A stretch of 64,000 bases of DNA. Source: Sulfurimicrobium sp963741495 (GTDB taxonomy: Bacteria > Pseudomonadota > Gammaproteobacteria > Burkholderiales > Sulfuricellaceae). A model generated the notes under the pieces. That model saw only the letters and a program-made list of their open reading frames with translations. It was not told the origin of the DNA and searched no databases. Where the stretch lies: NCBI GenBank assembly GCA_963741495.1, contig CAVUID010000007.1, forward strand, positions 1-64,000, read 5' to 3'. This document shows positions 55,691 to 64,000 of this stretch, in pieces. Each line of letters starts with the position of its first letter. Positions within the stretch are counted from its first letter, which is position 1. A program made the translations under genes and the position numbers.

Positions 55691-57189
55691 AAGATTTTTT
55701 CGGTTTTGAGTGAAAAAGCGATCCCGGCCGATTTCAGATCCTTGATCTCATTCTCCAGCAGGGCGCGGGTGAGCGTGTTGCGTTCCAGCCAGTCCCGGTC
55801 GATAGCGAGAGAGAAACTTCCGCTGCCACCTGACTTAAGTTTCATTCCCGGAAGCTCTGCGTCGCTGCGGCTGCGGCAAAAAAGGACGGCGAGCCGCAAT
55901 ACCAGGATCAGCACCCATTCGTCGCTATTCCTGACTGGCTGCTGATCCTGCAGCTTCTTCAGAGAGCCGCGGTGGGCGCGCACCAGCAGGCTCAGCAACG
56001 CCTGTTCGCGGGTGGAAAACCCGGGCATGTCCGCGTTTGCAAGAATATAGGCTGAATGGCGATGATAGCCGGTATGGGCAATCGAAATGCCGATTTCATG
56101 CAGACGCGCCGCCCAGGCAAGATACTGGCGAGGTTCGTCGACATTCCCGGCCAGTTTGTGAACAAGCTGGTCGAACAGGGTATCGGCCAGTTCCTGCACT
56201 CTCCCCGCCTGGGGCGGGTCTACATGATAGCGGCGCATGAATTCACGTACCGTGGACTCGCGCATGTCATGCTGGTGGAAGCGCCCCAGCAGGTCGTACA
56301 GCACACCCTCGCGCAATGCGCTGGAGGCTATTGCCATGTGCTTGATATCGAGTTCGGTAAAAATACTGTTCATGATGGCAAAACCACCGGCCAGAACAGG
56401 CATGCGGTCCGATGGCAAGCCGGCCAACTGCAACAGCTTCACGTCACCGGACTTGAGCAGCAGTTCGCGCAGTCCACTCATGCCTTCCCGGGTCAGGCCG
56501 GACGGAGAAAGGCCATTTTGTTCCAGAATTTCTGCCAGCGCTCGTGCCGTACCGGAAGACCCCACTGCCTGTTGCCAGTGACCCGCCGAAAATTCGGTGG
56601 CGATGGTCTGGATTTCGCTACGTGCTGCCAGTTCGGCCTGCTGAAGACTGTTTCTGGTAACTTTCCCGTCAGGGAAAAAGCGCCGGCTGAAACTGACGCA
56701 ACCCATGTACAGGCTTTCCATACGCGCCGGCTGATAGCCCGAACCGATAATGAGCTCGGTGGAGCCGCCGCCAATGTCCACCACCAGGCGTTTTTCTTCC
56801 GAAAGCGGCAAGCCGTGGGCGACGCCGATATAGATCAGGCGCGCCTCTTCCCTTCCGGCGATAATTTCAATCGGGAAGCCCAGGGCATTTTGGGCCGCGT
56901 CAAGAAAAGCGGAGGCGTTTTTGGCCACGCGGAAAGTATTGGTACCGACGGCACGTACGGCTTCGCGCGGCAACTCGCGCAGGCGCTCCCCGAAGAGTTT
57001 GAGGCAAGCCAGGGCTCGCTGCTGGGCCTCCTCGTCAAGCATTTTGTCTGGGGTCAGCCCGGCGCCAAGCCGGACGGATTCCTTGAGTGAATCGAGAGGG
57101 TAAACCTGATCGCCTACAACACGTGCAACCTGCAGCCTGAAGCTGTTGGAGCCCAGGTCAACGGCGGCAATGGTGGAATATTCGCGCAT
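55687..57189 (-). CDS. ppx: Exopolyphosphatase (Ppx/GppA family)
   Basis: A 500-residue ASKHA-fold enzyme that removes terminal phosphate from polyphosphate or pppGpp. DLGSNSFRLQVARV (residues 11-24) and DIGGGSTELIIG supply the phosphate-binding loops. The C-terminal HD-like domain is visible from about residue 320 (WAARLHEIGISIAHTGYHRHSAYI). Ppx and GppA cannot be separated by sequence alone; position after phoU favours Ppx. It begins eight bases after the phoU stop and overlaps the flgT-like gene by four. Confidence 0.92.
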   Translation of the reverse strand: MREYSTIAAVDLGSNSFRLQVARVVGDQVYPLDSLKESVRLGAGLTPDKMLDEEAQQRALACLKLFGERLRELPREAVRAVGTNTFRVAKNASAFLDAAQNALGFPIEIIAGREEARLIYIGVAHGLPLSEEKRLVVDIGGGSTELIIGSGYQPARMESLYMGCVSFSRRFFPDGKVTRNSLQQAELAARSEIQTIATEFSAGHWQQAVGSSGTARALAEILEQNGLSPSGLTREGMSGLRELLLKSGDVKLLQLAGLPSDRMPVLAGGFAIMNSIFTELDIKHMAIASSALREGVLYDLLGRFHQHDMRESTVREFMRRYHVDPPQAGRVQELADTLFDQLVHKLAGNVDEPRQYLAWAARLHEIGISIAHTGYHRHSAYILANADMPGFSTREQALLSLLVRAHRGSLKKLQDQQPVRNSDEWVLILVLRLAVLFCRSRSDAELPGMKLKSGGSGSFSLAIDRDWLERNTLTRALLENEIKDLKSAGIAFSLKTEKIL

Positions 57190-57197
57190 GGAGGTTA

Positions 57198-57902
57198 CTA
57201 TTTCCCGATTTTGCGCTCCATTTCTTCCATGCTGGCATGACGCACCACTTTGCCCTGGGCCATGTAAACCACGTAGCCCGCGATATTCTTGGCATGGTCG
57301 CCGATGCGCTCCACCGCCTTGGCAGCGAACAGGATATCGATGGCCGTCGAAATCATGCGAGGATCTTCCATCATGAAAGTGATCAGATGACGCAGTACCG
57401 CGTCATACTCTTCGTCCACCTTGATATCCTGGCGCTTTAGCTGAGTGGCGGCAGACACGTCGAGACGGGCGAAGGCATCCAGCGAAGCACGCAGCATTTC
57501 CAGCACCATGTCGCTCATGTGCTTGATTTCGGTGAAGCGCGGGGTGGAAATACGGTCCGCGCCATAAATCTTTTTTGCCATGCGGGCGATTTTTTCAGCC
57601 TTGTCGCCAATCCGCTCCAGATCGGTGATGGTTTTTTCCACGGTCATGATCATGCGCAAGTCGCCGGCGGTGGGCTGACGAAGTGCAATGATCTTGGTGC
57701 ATTCCTCGTCGATCTGTATTTCCAGGTCGTTGATGTGGAAATCGCTGGCTATAACCTCATCGGCCAGCGCCAGGTCGCCGTCGGTCAGCGCTTTGATGGC
57801 CTTGTTGATCTGTTCTTCTACCAGGCCGCCCATTTGCAGAATGCGTGAGCGGACATGTTCCAGTTCCGCGTCGAATTGTTTGAAGATGTGTTCCTGAGAC
57901 AT
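57198..57902 (-). CDS. phoU: Phosphate signalling protein PhoU
   Basis: A 234-residue PhoU with two three-helix-bundle repeats. The metal-binding signatures EKIARMAKKI and ERIGDHAKNI and the DLERIGDKAEKIA helix are intact. PhoU represses phosphate uptake via PstSCAB and PhoR. No pst or phoBR genes are in the window. It heads a three-gene unit with ppx and the flgT-like gene. The ATG at 57902 has AGGAG seven bases upstream. Confidence 0.93.
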   Translation of the reverse strand: MSQEHIFKQFDAELEHVRSRILQMGGLVEEQINKAIKALTDGDLALADEVIASDFHINDLEIQIDEECTKIIALRQPTAGDLRMIMTVEKTITDLERIGDKAEKIARMAKKIYGADRISTPRFTEIKHMSDMVLEMLRASLDAFARLDVSAATQLKRQDIKVDEEYDAVLRHLITFMMEDPRMISTAIDILFAAKAVERIGDHAKNIAGYVVYMAQGKVVRHASMEEMERKIGK

Positions 57903-57972
57903 GGCGGATACTCCTGACTACGCGCTAAATCGGCAAATTCTAGTGGGGATGTATGACAATCTGGTGACGTGC

Positions 57973-58632
57973 TTATTTTGCCGTCATGGTCTTGACGCCC
58001 TCTGCGGCGCCAAGCAGCAGCACATCCGCAGGACGACAGGCAAACAGGCCATTGGTAACCACGCCGGTAATCTGGTTGATGGCGGTTTCCAGCTCGACCG
58101 GATTCATGATCTGCAGATTGTGCACGTCGAGAATCACATTGCCGTTGTCGGTGGTGAAGCCCTGGCGCAGCACCGGCTGGCCGCCCAGCTTGGTAAGCTG
58201 GCGCGCCACATAGCTGCGGGCCATGGGGATGACTTCGACCGGCAGGGGGAACTTGCCCAGCATGCCAACCAGTTTGCTGCCATCGGCAATGCAGACAAAT
58301 TTTTTGCTGCATGCAGCGACGATTTTTTCCCGCGTCAGTGCGCCGCCGCCGCCCTTGATCATGTGCATGTGTTCGGTGATTTCATCCGCGCCGTCGACAT
58401 ACACCGCGAGTTCGGTCACGCTGTTCAGGTCGAGCACTTCGATGCCATGCTTCTTCAGGCGCTGGGCAGTGGCTTCGGAGCTGGCGACCGCGCCATCCAG
58501 CTTGTGCTTGATTTTTGCCAGTTCATCGATGAAAAAATTGGCGGTGGATCCTGTGCCCACACCGATGATCCCGCTGGGGACATGTTCAATAGCGGCACGC
58601 GCCACGGCCTGTTTCAGTTCGTCTTGAGTCAT
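57973..58632 (-). CDS. rpiA: Ribose-5-phosphate isomerase A
   Basis: A 219-residue RpiA that interconverts ribose-5-phosphate and ribulose-5-phosphate. It has GVGTGSTANFFI (phosphate loop), DGADEITEHMHMIKGGGGAL (catalytic Asp/Lys region) and VDGADEI. The length and the ending (LLGAAEGVKTMTAK) are normal. It is separated from phoU by 70 bases on the same strand and may be an independent unit. Confidence 0.94.
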   Translation of the reverse strand: MTQDELKQAVARAAIEHVPSGIIGVGTGSTANFFIDELAKIKHKLDGAVASSEATAQRLKKHGIEVLDLNSVTELAVYVDGADEITEHMHMIKGGGGALTREKIVAACSKKFVCIADGSKLVGMLGKFPLPVEVIPMARSYVARQLTKLGGQPVLRQGFTTDNGNVILDVHNLQIMNPVELETAINQITGVVTNGLFACRPADVLLLGAAEGVKTMTAK

Positions 58633-58770
58633 TTTTACTTGGCTTCCAAAACAATCGGTTCTAAAAGCCTAAAGGATAGCGGCTGCTGGCAATTTAGGCT
58701 ATAGGCCATCTGCTCAAAAACGCTGATTCCTGTTAATCTTAGGCCCATATACCGTCAATTATTTAGCCTT

Positions 58771-60282
58771 ATGCGAATCGATTACCTGGAAAAAATTCTT
58801 ACCGCCCGTGTTTATGACGTCGCGATCGAAAGCCCGCTGGAAGTTGCACCCAATCTTTCCGGCCGGATGGGCAACACGCTCCTGCTAAAGCGCGAAGACA
58901 TGCAGCCGGTGTTTTCCTTCAAGCTGCGCGGTGCTTACAACAAGATGGCGCAGTTGCCGCGGGCGACCCTGAAGCGCGGGGTCATTGCGGCCTCTGCCGG
59001 TAATCATGCACAAGGCGTGGCACTGGCGGCGCAACGCCTCAAGTGCGAGGCCGTGATCGTGATGCCTGCGACCACGCCGCAGATCAAGATCAATGCAGTT
59101 GAGTCGCGCGGCGCTCAAGTGGTGCTGCACGGCGATTCCTATTCCGATGCCTACACCCATGCGGTGGAACTGGCGAAAGAAAAGAAACTGACTTTCGTTC
59201 ATCCCTATGATGACCCCGAAGTCATTGCCGGTCAGGGTACAGTCGGCATGGAAATCCTGCGCCAGCACAGCGGACCGATCCATGCCATTTTCGTGCCGGT
59301 GGGCGGAGGCGGGTTGATTGCCGGCGTGGCGGCTTACGTCAAACGCCTGCGGCCTGAAATCAAGATCATTGGTGTCGAGCCGGTGGATGCCGATGCCATG
59401 TACCAGTCGTTGCGCCTGAAAGAGCGCGTAATCCTGCCCCAGGTGGGCATTTTTGCCGACGGCGTGGCAGTAAAGCAGGTGGGCGAGGAAACCTTTCGCC
59501 TGTGCCTGGAACTGGTGGATGAAGTGATCCTGGTGGATACCGACGCCATCTGCGCCGCGATCAAGGACGTGTTCGAGGATACGCGCTCCATCCTCGAGCC
59601 CGCCGGTGCGCTTTCCATCGCGGGCGCAAAGCTGTATGCCAAGCGGCAAAAACTGAAAAACAAGAATCTGGTGGCCATCGCTTCCGGCGCCAACATGAAC
59701 TTCGACCGCCTGCGCCATGTGGCGGAGCGTGCGGAACTGGGCGAGCAGCGCGAAGGTCTGTTTGCTGTCACCATTCCGGAGCGCCCGGGCAGTTTCAAGG
59801 ATTTTTGCGCCCTGATCGGGCCGCGCAGCATTACCGAATTCAACTACCGGTTTTCAGACCCTGCCAATGCGCATGTTTTCGTCGGGGTGCAAGTACAAAA
59901 CAGGGGCGAGGTAAGCAAGCTGCTGGCGGCACTGGAGCAGAAAGGCCTGCCCGCACTGGATCTGTCCGACAATGAAATGGGCAAACTGCACATCCGCCAT
60001 CTGGTGGGCGGACACGCCCCGCTGGCGAAAGACGAACGGGTGTACCGTTTCGAGTTTCCGGAGCGCCCCGGTGCGCTTATGCGGTTTCTCAACAGCATGA
60101 GCCACAACTGGAATATCAGCCTGTTCCACTACCGCAATCATGGTACTGATTATGGCCGCATTCTGGTCGGCATTCAGGTGCCGCCGCAGGACAAGGCGGC
60201 ATTCACGGAATTTCTCGACAAGCTGGGCTACCGCTACTGGGATGAAAACGACAATCCGGCCTACAAGCTGTTTCTGGGATAG
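58771..60282 (+). CDS. ilvA: Biosynthetic threonine dehydratase
   Basis: A 503-residue PLP enzyme converting threonine to 2-oxobutyrate, the first step of isoleucine synthesis. The PLP lysine is K51 in SFKLRGAYNKM. The glycine-rich phosphate loop is VPVGGGGLIAGVA near residue 180. Two ACT-like regulatory domains (about residues 330-410 and 425-500) allow isoleucine inhibition. Two ACT domains and a length near 500 identify the biosynthetic rather than the catabolic form. The start follows a 138-base divergent gap. Confidence 0.95.
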   Translation: MRIDYLEKILTARVYDVAIESPLEVAPNLSGRMGNTLLLKREDMQPVFSFKLRGAYNKMAQLPRATLKRGVIAASAGNHAQGVALAAQRLKCEAVIVMPATTPQIKINAVESRGAQVVLHGDSYSDAYTHAVELAKEKKLTFVHPYDDPEVIAGQGTVGMEILRQHSGPIHAIFVPVGGGGLIAGVAAYVKRLRPEIKIIGVEPVDADAMYQSLRLKERVILPQVGIFADGVAVKQVGEETFRLCLELVDEVILVDTDAICAAIKDVFEDTRSILEPAGALSIAGAKLYAKRQKLKNKNLVAIASGANMNFDRLRHVAERAELGEQREGLFAVTIPERPGSFKDFCALIGPRSITEFNYRFSDPANAHVFVGVQVQNRGEVSKLLAALEQKGLPALDLSDNEMGKLHIRHLVGGHAPLAKDERVYRFEFPERPGALMRFLNSMSHNWNISLFHYRNHGTDYGRILVGIQVPPQDKAAFTEFLDKLGYRYWDENDNPAYKLFLG

Positions 60283-60354
60283 CGCTTCAGCTGCGGGAAT
60301 GTACTGGGGTAAGGGCTTAGGGGTAAGGGCTTAGAAGTAAGCGGGTAAGGCGAT

Positions 60355-60380
60355 GAAAAAGGGCGGCCAAAGGGCCGCCC
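60355..60380 (-). terminator. Terminator of the HU gene
   Basis: GGGCGGCC-AAAG-GGCCGCCC (60361-60380) is followed on the minus strand by a T-run (A5 at 60356-60360). It lies just downstream of the HU stop. Confidence 0.85.
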
Positions 60381-60391
60381 GAGTACGCGAA

Positions 60392-60697
60392 TTACTTTTT
60401 CTTGGCTTTGGCTGTTGTCTTGACGCCAGCAACAGCATCTTTCAACTTGGCACCCACCTTGAACTTGACGACTTTCTTGGCCGGAATCTTGAGTTCCTTG
60501 CCGGTGGCTGGATTGCGACCAACGCGCGCTGCGCGCTCTTCAACCGCAAAAGTACCGAAACCGATCATCTGCACGTTATCGCCGCTGCTCAGTGCGTTTT
60601 GCACCACGGCCACGAATGCATCAAACATTTCCGCTGTCTGCGCTTTGGAATGCTGGCTAATCTTGGCTACAGCATCAACTATTTCGCCCTTGTTCAT
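60392..60697 (-). CDS. HU-family DNA-binding protein
   Basis: A 101-residue nucleoid protein. The HU fold is seen as NKGEIVDAVAKISQHS, ALSSGDNVQMIGFGTFAVEERAARVGRNPATGKE (beta-arm with RNP) and VKFKVGAKLKDAV. The C-terminus has a short Lys/Ala tail (AKAKKK). It binds and bends DNA non-specifically as a dimer. The strong ribosome site (AGGAG) and a dedicated terminator fit high expression. The 72-base gap to ilvA holds only a short direct repeat (GTAAGGGCTTAG twice). Confidence 0.95.
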   Translation of the reverse strand: MNKGEIVDAVAKISQHSKAQTAEMFDAFVAVVQNALSSGDNVQMIGFGTFAVEERAARVGRNPATGKELKIPAKKVVKFKVGAKLKDAVAGVKTTAKAKKK

Positions 60698-60954
60698 GTT
60701 GCTGACTCCTCGTTATGGTGAATGGGTGTAGGGATTTTAGGGGATAAAAGACCTTCAAGCCAAGCTACATTTGCATTTCATCGATTAAAGTGGCTTATTC
60801 CGCCGCACAAACCCGCCATCTGATACGAACAAAAGAGCATCTGCGAACAGGATCGGGCCGACTGAAACAACCTGAAATCCTGCTGTCATCGCACTGCAAC
60901 ATCTGTCGGATAGAGTTCGAAATGTTATTTGATTATTTCTAAAGGAGAAATAAC

Positions 60955-61209
60955 ATGGCGACTTTCTGTCCTGAGCATGAACTGGCCTACGCCCTGGCGG
61001 TCGATCTTTGCTCACAGTGGAAGCAAAAAAACTGCAAAACCGTATTATCCGTAGATGACCTGATGAAAATTAAGGAATGGATCAACACATCCGGCAACGG
61101 CGTTATAAAATATCCGGCCATGGCGCCTCTGGCCACCCAGGGTCTGGATAACCTGATCGCGGAAAACTTTCGGACCAACCCTCCCGGGGCCAATCTTCTG
61201 AGAATCTAG
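60955..61209 (+). CDS. Small hypothetical protein with a strong ribosome site
   Basis: An 84-residue soluble protein starting MATFCPEHELAYALAVDLCS with AAAGGAGAAATAAC before the ATG. It has three cysteines in its first third and a basic middle (WKQKNCKTVLSVDDLMKIKEW). I do not recognise the family. The 257 bases upstream hold no gene. The following gene begins 57 bases after its stop. Confidence 0.6.
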   Translation: MATFCPEHELAYALAVDLCSQWKQKNCKTVLSVDDLMKIKEWINTSGNGVIKYPAMAPLATQGLDNLIAENFRTNPPGANLLRI

Positions 61210-61266
61210 CATTCCCTCAGGATCAAGTCGCCACAAAGACAGTCGAATGAAAAGCGTGGTGACGGC

Positions 61267-62202
61267 ATGAAAAATTCATGGAAAGACAGTATCTACCTGC
61301 AACGGGAAGAACTGGCGCGTAAACTGCGTGAACCGCTGGCGCGCCTGGCCGAGCGGTGCACACCCGTGTGGAATGAGCGCGAACAACTGAATGCGCTGCT
61401 CATGGAAGGCTTTGCCTCTATTCCTCATTGCACATACCTGTACTGCGTAAACGCTGACGGCATCCAGATTTGCGATAACGTCGGACTGGCGGGACTGATA
61501 CCAGACCATTTCGGGCGCGACCGCTCGCAGCGCCCCTACATGAAAGAAGTTGTCCCCAGCTGGGGCTTCCTGCTCTCCGATGCCTACATCAGCCTGCTGA
61601 ATCGCCGGCCTTCGCTCACGGCGCTGCAGGTGGTGCGCCAGGATTCCCATTCGCTGGGCTATCTTGGCGCCGACTTTGACTTGCGCAACCTGCCCGTCAC
61701 CGCCGAGCTCTATCATGAGCCCGGCTACTGGATGCAGGTCAAGGGCGACCCGGCGATCCGCAGCACGGTATTCCTGCAGTCCCGCAGCGAAAGCCCGATG
61801 GACCGCAACATGGATCAGGCCCTGTCCATTCTGGAAGAACTGCTGACCCATCGCGGTGTGTTTCAGTGCGTAATTCACTTTTCCAGCAGCCGGGTCACAA
61901 TCTGGACCGTAAATGACCCATACATCTATCACATGCTGGACCATGAGGCCCTGAACGATCCGGACATCTGCCTGGTATTCCCGTCGCATCCTTACCCCAG
62001 CAACGCGGCAATCGAACAGGTCGACATCCCGCGGATTCTCAATACCATGAAGTCCCTGCGCCTTGCCGACCCCACCATCTATCTGCGGACGGCCTCAATC
62101 AACATCTTCAATGGCATGATCAGCCTGACTTTTTCCTGCGATGGCTCACACTACATGCCTCACGTGGAGTTTCTGATGAAGGATACTTCGTTCTGGTTTT
62201 AG
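61267..62202 (+). CDS. PDC-sensor-domain protein without output domain
   Basis: A 311-residue protein with no signal peptide or membrane helix. Residues about 55-150 resemble a PDC/CACHE-type sensor fold (CTYLYCVNADGIQICDNVG, GRDRSQRPYMKEV, and LLSDAYISLLNRRPSLTALQVV). The remainder (about 160-311) is unassigned. A cytosolic PDC domain with no kinase, GGDEF or chemotaxis output is unusual; it may bind a small molecule and act on a partner. The start is the ATG at 61267, with a weak G-rich site upstream. Confidence 0.6.
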   Translation: MKNSWKDSIYLQREELARKLREPLARLAERCTPVWNEREQLNALLMEGFASIPHCTYLYCVNADGIQICDNVGLAGLIPDHFGRDRSQRPYMKEVVPSWGFLLSDAYISLLNRRPSLTALQVVRQDSHSLGYLGADFDLRNLPVTAELYHEPGYWMQVKGDPAIRSTVFLQSRSESPMDRNMDQALSILEELLTHRGVFQCVIHFSSSRVTIWTVNDPYIYHMLDHEALNDPDICLVFPSHPYPSNAAIEQVDIPRILNTMKSLRLADPTIYLRTASINIFNGMISLTFSCDGSHYMPHVEFLMKDTSFWF

Positions 62203-62253
62203 GCAGTGCTAGACTTGGCGCAAATGACTACGCGACCTGACTGATCTGATTGT

Positions 62254-63003
62254 ATGAATGCCTCGCCCGAACCACACGCCAGAATTTTCCTGCTGAGCCA
62301 TATGCGTGCCTTTACCAGCCTGGCCGGGCATATTCTCGGCTCGCACCCAGAGATCAATGGCTACTATGAAATGCATATCAGCTATGAGGACGCATCCGCG
62401 CTGGAAAAGCAGCTTGATGTGTTCCAGGAAAGCGACGTACTCAAGGAAAACAGCCGTTATCTTTTCGACAAGCTGTTGCACAATGACTACCTGTTGAAGC
62501 CAGAACAGCTTGGTCTGGCGAATATGAAGATACTGATCTCGCTGCTGGAACCGGAACATACGCTCAAAAGTATCGTCGATCTGTTTGCGCAAAAAAAGAT
62601 CGACGATCTTTATGCCTCCCCCGTTGAGGCGGCGAACTACTATATTGCACGCATCCAGGCAATCGCCGACTTCAGCCGGACCACCAGCCAGCCCTATTAC
62701 TATTTCGATGCCGAGCTGTTTCAGCGTGCGCCGGAAAAACTGCTGTCCCGGCTATCAGACTGGCTTGAACTGGATTCTCCATTAAGCGAGCGTTATCAGA
62801 TTTTCAGCCATACCGGAAAAGCCAGAAAGGGCGACTCGTCCGAGCGCATTCATAGTGGGAGCATCGACAGAACACCGGTCGATTATTCGCATATCTCCAT
62901 TCCGGAAGAAGTGCTACGGCCAGCCCGAGAGGCTTATCGGGAATGCCGCCGGCAGATTATCGGAAACGCGGCGGATTCAGTCAGCCTGGACATGAAGCCC
63001 TGA
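62254..63003 (+). CDS. Sulfotransferase-like P-loop protein
   Basis: A 249-residue protein. The N-terminal segment IFLLSHMRAFTSLAGHILGS corresponds to the PAPS-binding loop of sulfotransferases (5'-PSB), though the usual R-S-G/T-T is replaced by R-A-F-T-S. GYYEMHISYED follows. A 3'-PB candidate lies near residue 145 (FSRTTSQPYYYFDAELF). The acceptor is unknown; lipids or glycans are typical. The start at 62254 is 51 bases after the PDC gene stop. Confidence 0.6.
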   Translation: MNASPEPHARIFLLSHMRAFTSLAGHILGSHPEINGYYEMHISYEDASALEKQLDVFQESDVLKENSRYLFDKLLHNDYLLKPEQLGLANMKILISLLEPEHTLKSIVDLFAQKKIDDLYASPVEAANYYIARIQAIADFSRTTSQPYYYFDAELFQRAPEKLLSRLSDWLELDSPLSERYQIFSHTGKARKGDSSERIHSGSIDRTPVDYSHISIPEEVLRPAREAYRECRRQIIGNAADSVSLDMKP

Positions 63004-63248
63004 AATAGGCGCATAGCGCGTGTGTGTCCCTGTTTTCGATCAGCCCAGGCCGCCTGAAAGTTGCGTTAGTGTGGCATTTGGGGGTCAGCTACGTGCCATG
63101 AAGTGTCACTCGGGCGGATGGGAAATCATGTTACTGGCCGACTGCTCCCACCATAAATAACTATCACTCGGAATGGCGAGCGAATAGACCAATGGATTTC
63201 TTTAGTTCATAATGATCAGCATGGTCATATTGATGTTGGAGGTGTGTC
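63004..63248. other. Intergenic stretch without a gene
   Basis: Nothing coding is seen in these 245 bases. The end (63225-63248) contains GGAGGTGTGTC, the ribosome site of the antitoxin gene. The promoter for that pair probably lies here, but no clear -35/-10 is picked out. Confidence 0.5.
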
Positions 63249-63542
63249 ATGATCACTGAAGCCAGTGCGGTCAGCTTTAGGCAGAACTTGGGCGAAATGC
63301 TCAATCAGGTACAGTATCGCCACGACAGCGTGGTCATTAACAAAGATGGCAAGCCAGTGGCTGCGCTCGTCGATGCGCGCTTATTTGAGCGCATTCGCCG
63401 GATGCAGGGCCGCTTCGATGCGCTATGCCAACGCATAGAGACTGGCTTTGCGAATGTGCCTGAAGCGGAAGGACTTGCTGAAATTGACGCTGCCATTGCG
63501 CTTGAACGGGTGCAGGCGCGCTCACCAGCCAAGAAACGCTGA
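63249..63542 (+). CDS. Antitoxin of a type II system (Phd/YefM family)
   Basis: A 97-residue protein. The N-terminal Phd/YefM DNA-binding fold is seen as ASAVSFRQNLGEMLNQVQYRHDSVVINKDGKPVAALV, with the usual basic C-terminus (ERVQARSPAKKR). It binds the promoter and neutralises the toxin encoded six bases downstream. AGGTG lies upstream of the ATG. Such pairs often move with mobile DNA, although no element is visible here. Confidence 0.85.
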   Translation: MITEASAVSFRQNLGEMLNQVQYRHDSVVINKDGKPVAALVDARLFERIRRMQGRFDALCQRIETGFANVPEAEGLAEIDAAIALERVQARSPAKKR

Positions 63543-63548
63543 GCCGCC

Positions 63549-63980
63549 GTGGCAACTCTGCGGGTAGTGCTCGATACGAATGTGTTGCTCTCTGGCATTG
63601 CTTATCCGGCCAGTGTGCCGGGCAAGATCATAGCGGTTTGGCGTAATGGTTCGGTAGATGTGCTGCTTTCTGCTTACATCCTAGATGAGTTGCGACGCGT
63701 GCTGCCTCGGTTGGCGCACCGTCATGGTTTGACATTGGCGGAGATTGATGATTTGGTAGATATACTTTCCATACAAGCCGATGTCATTGAGCCACTTCCA
63801 TGCGTAGAACCCGACTTGCGTGATGTCGATGACCAGCCTGTGCTGGGTACTTTGCTAGCGGCGCTTAAGACATCGGGCGTTAACTATCTCATTACCGGCG
63901 ATAAAGACTTGCTGGCGATAGCTGAACGTTACCCAATTGTGACTCCCGCGAAGTTCTGGGCAACACACGCGGGACTTTGA
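63549..63980 (+). CDS. PIN-domain toxin (COG1569 family)
   Basis: A 143-residue PIN-domain ribonuclease. The acidic residues are visible in order: VLDTNVLLSG, LDELRRVLPRL, DVDDQPVLGT and ITGDKDLLAI. It probably cleaves RNA when free of the antitoxin. The GTG start at 63549 follows the antitoxin stop by six bases. The frame closes at 63980, 20 bases before the window end, so the gene is complete. Confidence 0.85.
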   Translation: MATLRVVLDTNVLLSGIAYPASVPGKIIAVWRNGSVDVLLSAYILDELRRVLPRLAHRHGLTLAEIDDLVDILSIQADVIEPLPCVEPDLRDVDDQPVLGTLLAALKTSGVNYLITGDKDLLAIAERYPIVTPAKFWATHAGL

Positions 63981-64000
63981 TCGTTGAGTAATTTTTAAGC

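Overview
The window looks like a betaproteobacterial chromosome segment, most likely from Nitrosomonadales (Gallionella/Sulfuricella type). This is inferred from gene content and style: GC-rich coding DNA, a TorF-type porin-glnK-amtB operon, a hemC-hemD-hemX-hemY cluster, a PEP-CTERM protein, a ppk1/CYTH-CHAD/pap polyphosphate set, and many small palindromic intergenic repeats. No rRNA, CRISPR array or complete transposon is visible. Two tRNAs are present: Ser-GCT and Ala-CGC.

Layout. 1-1965: AT-rich, degraded island beside tRNA-Ser, with a nucleotidyltransferase-fold gene and the 5' stub of a tyrosine recombinase. 2.1-6.4 kb: periplasmic thioredoxin, then hemC-hemD-hemX and a truncated hemY. 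6.5-9.0 kb: a secreted protein and two LpxL/HtrB-type acyltransferases. 9.07-14.0 kb: yggX, ppk1, parA-like, CYTH-CHAD, dgkA. 14.1-24.4 kb: two GT4 glycosyltransferases, an LpxH-like phosphoesterase, an EAL-CBS-GGDEF protein, polyphosphate:AMP phosphotransferase, and a CHASE-GGDEF protein. 24.6-34.6 kb: alpha carbonic anhydrase, exonuclease III, mpl, an RNase II-family exonuclease, tonB-like, ttcA-like, pteridine reductase, MidA-type methyltransferase, ppk2. 34.6-38.9 kb: a FecR/DUF6600 protein, a large structured non-coding element, a PEP-CTERM protein. 39.1-41.9 kb: nitrogen-regulated porin-glnK-amtB with a clear sigma-54 promoter and an NtrC-type palindrome. 41.9-43.9 kb: a seven-haem cytochrome gene flanked by two small HAMP-like membrane protein genes. 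44-52.5 kb: ubiK, comM, a CCC1/VIT1 transporter, a rhodanese, metH (carrying a palindromic repeat in frame), an orphan pilin, tRNA-Ala. 52.6-60.7 kb: apaG, mltA, sirB2-like, phoU-ppx-flgT-like, rpiA, ilvA, HU. 60.9-64 kb: small hypotheticals, a PDC-sensor protein, a sulfotransferase-like protein, and a Phd/PIN toxin-antitoxin pair.

Two themes tie the window together. First, polyphosphate metabolism: synthesis (ppk1), use (pap, ppk2), degradation (ppx), a polyP-associated CHAD protein, and the phosphate regulator phoU all lie within 48 kb. Second, cyclic-di-GMP and envelope functions: two GGDEF proteins, two glycosyltransferases, lipid A acyltransferases and surface proteins.

Seven single-base insertions break five conserved genes (hemC, ppk1, parA, the CYTH-CHAD gene three times, amtB). 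Every one is restored by removing one base, and five lie within 2.4 kb. I read these as sequence errors rather than biology and report each gene across its break. The best candidates for unusual biology are the HAMP/seven-haem triad, the in-frame repeat in metH, the 0.58-kb structured element at 37.1-37.7 kb, and the flgT-like gene coupled to ppx.
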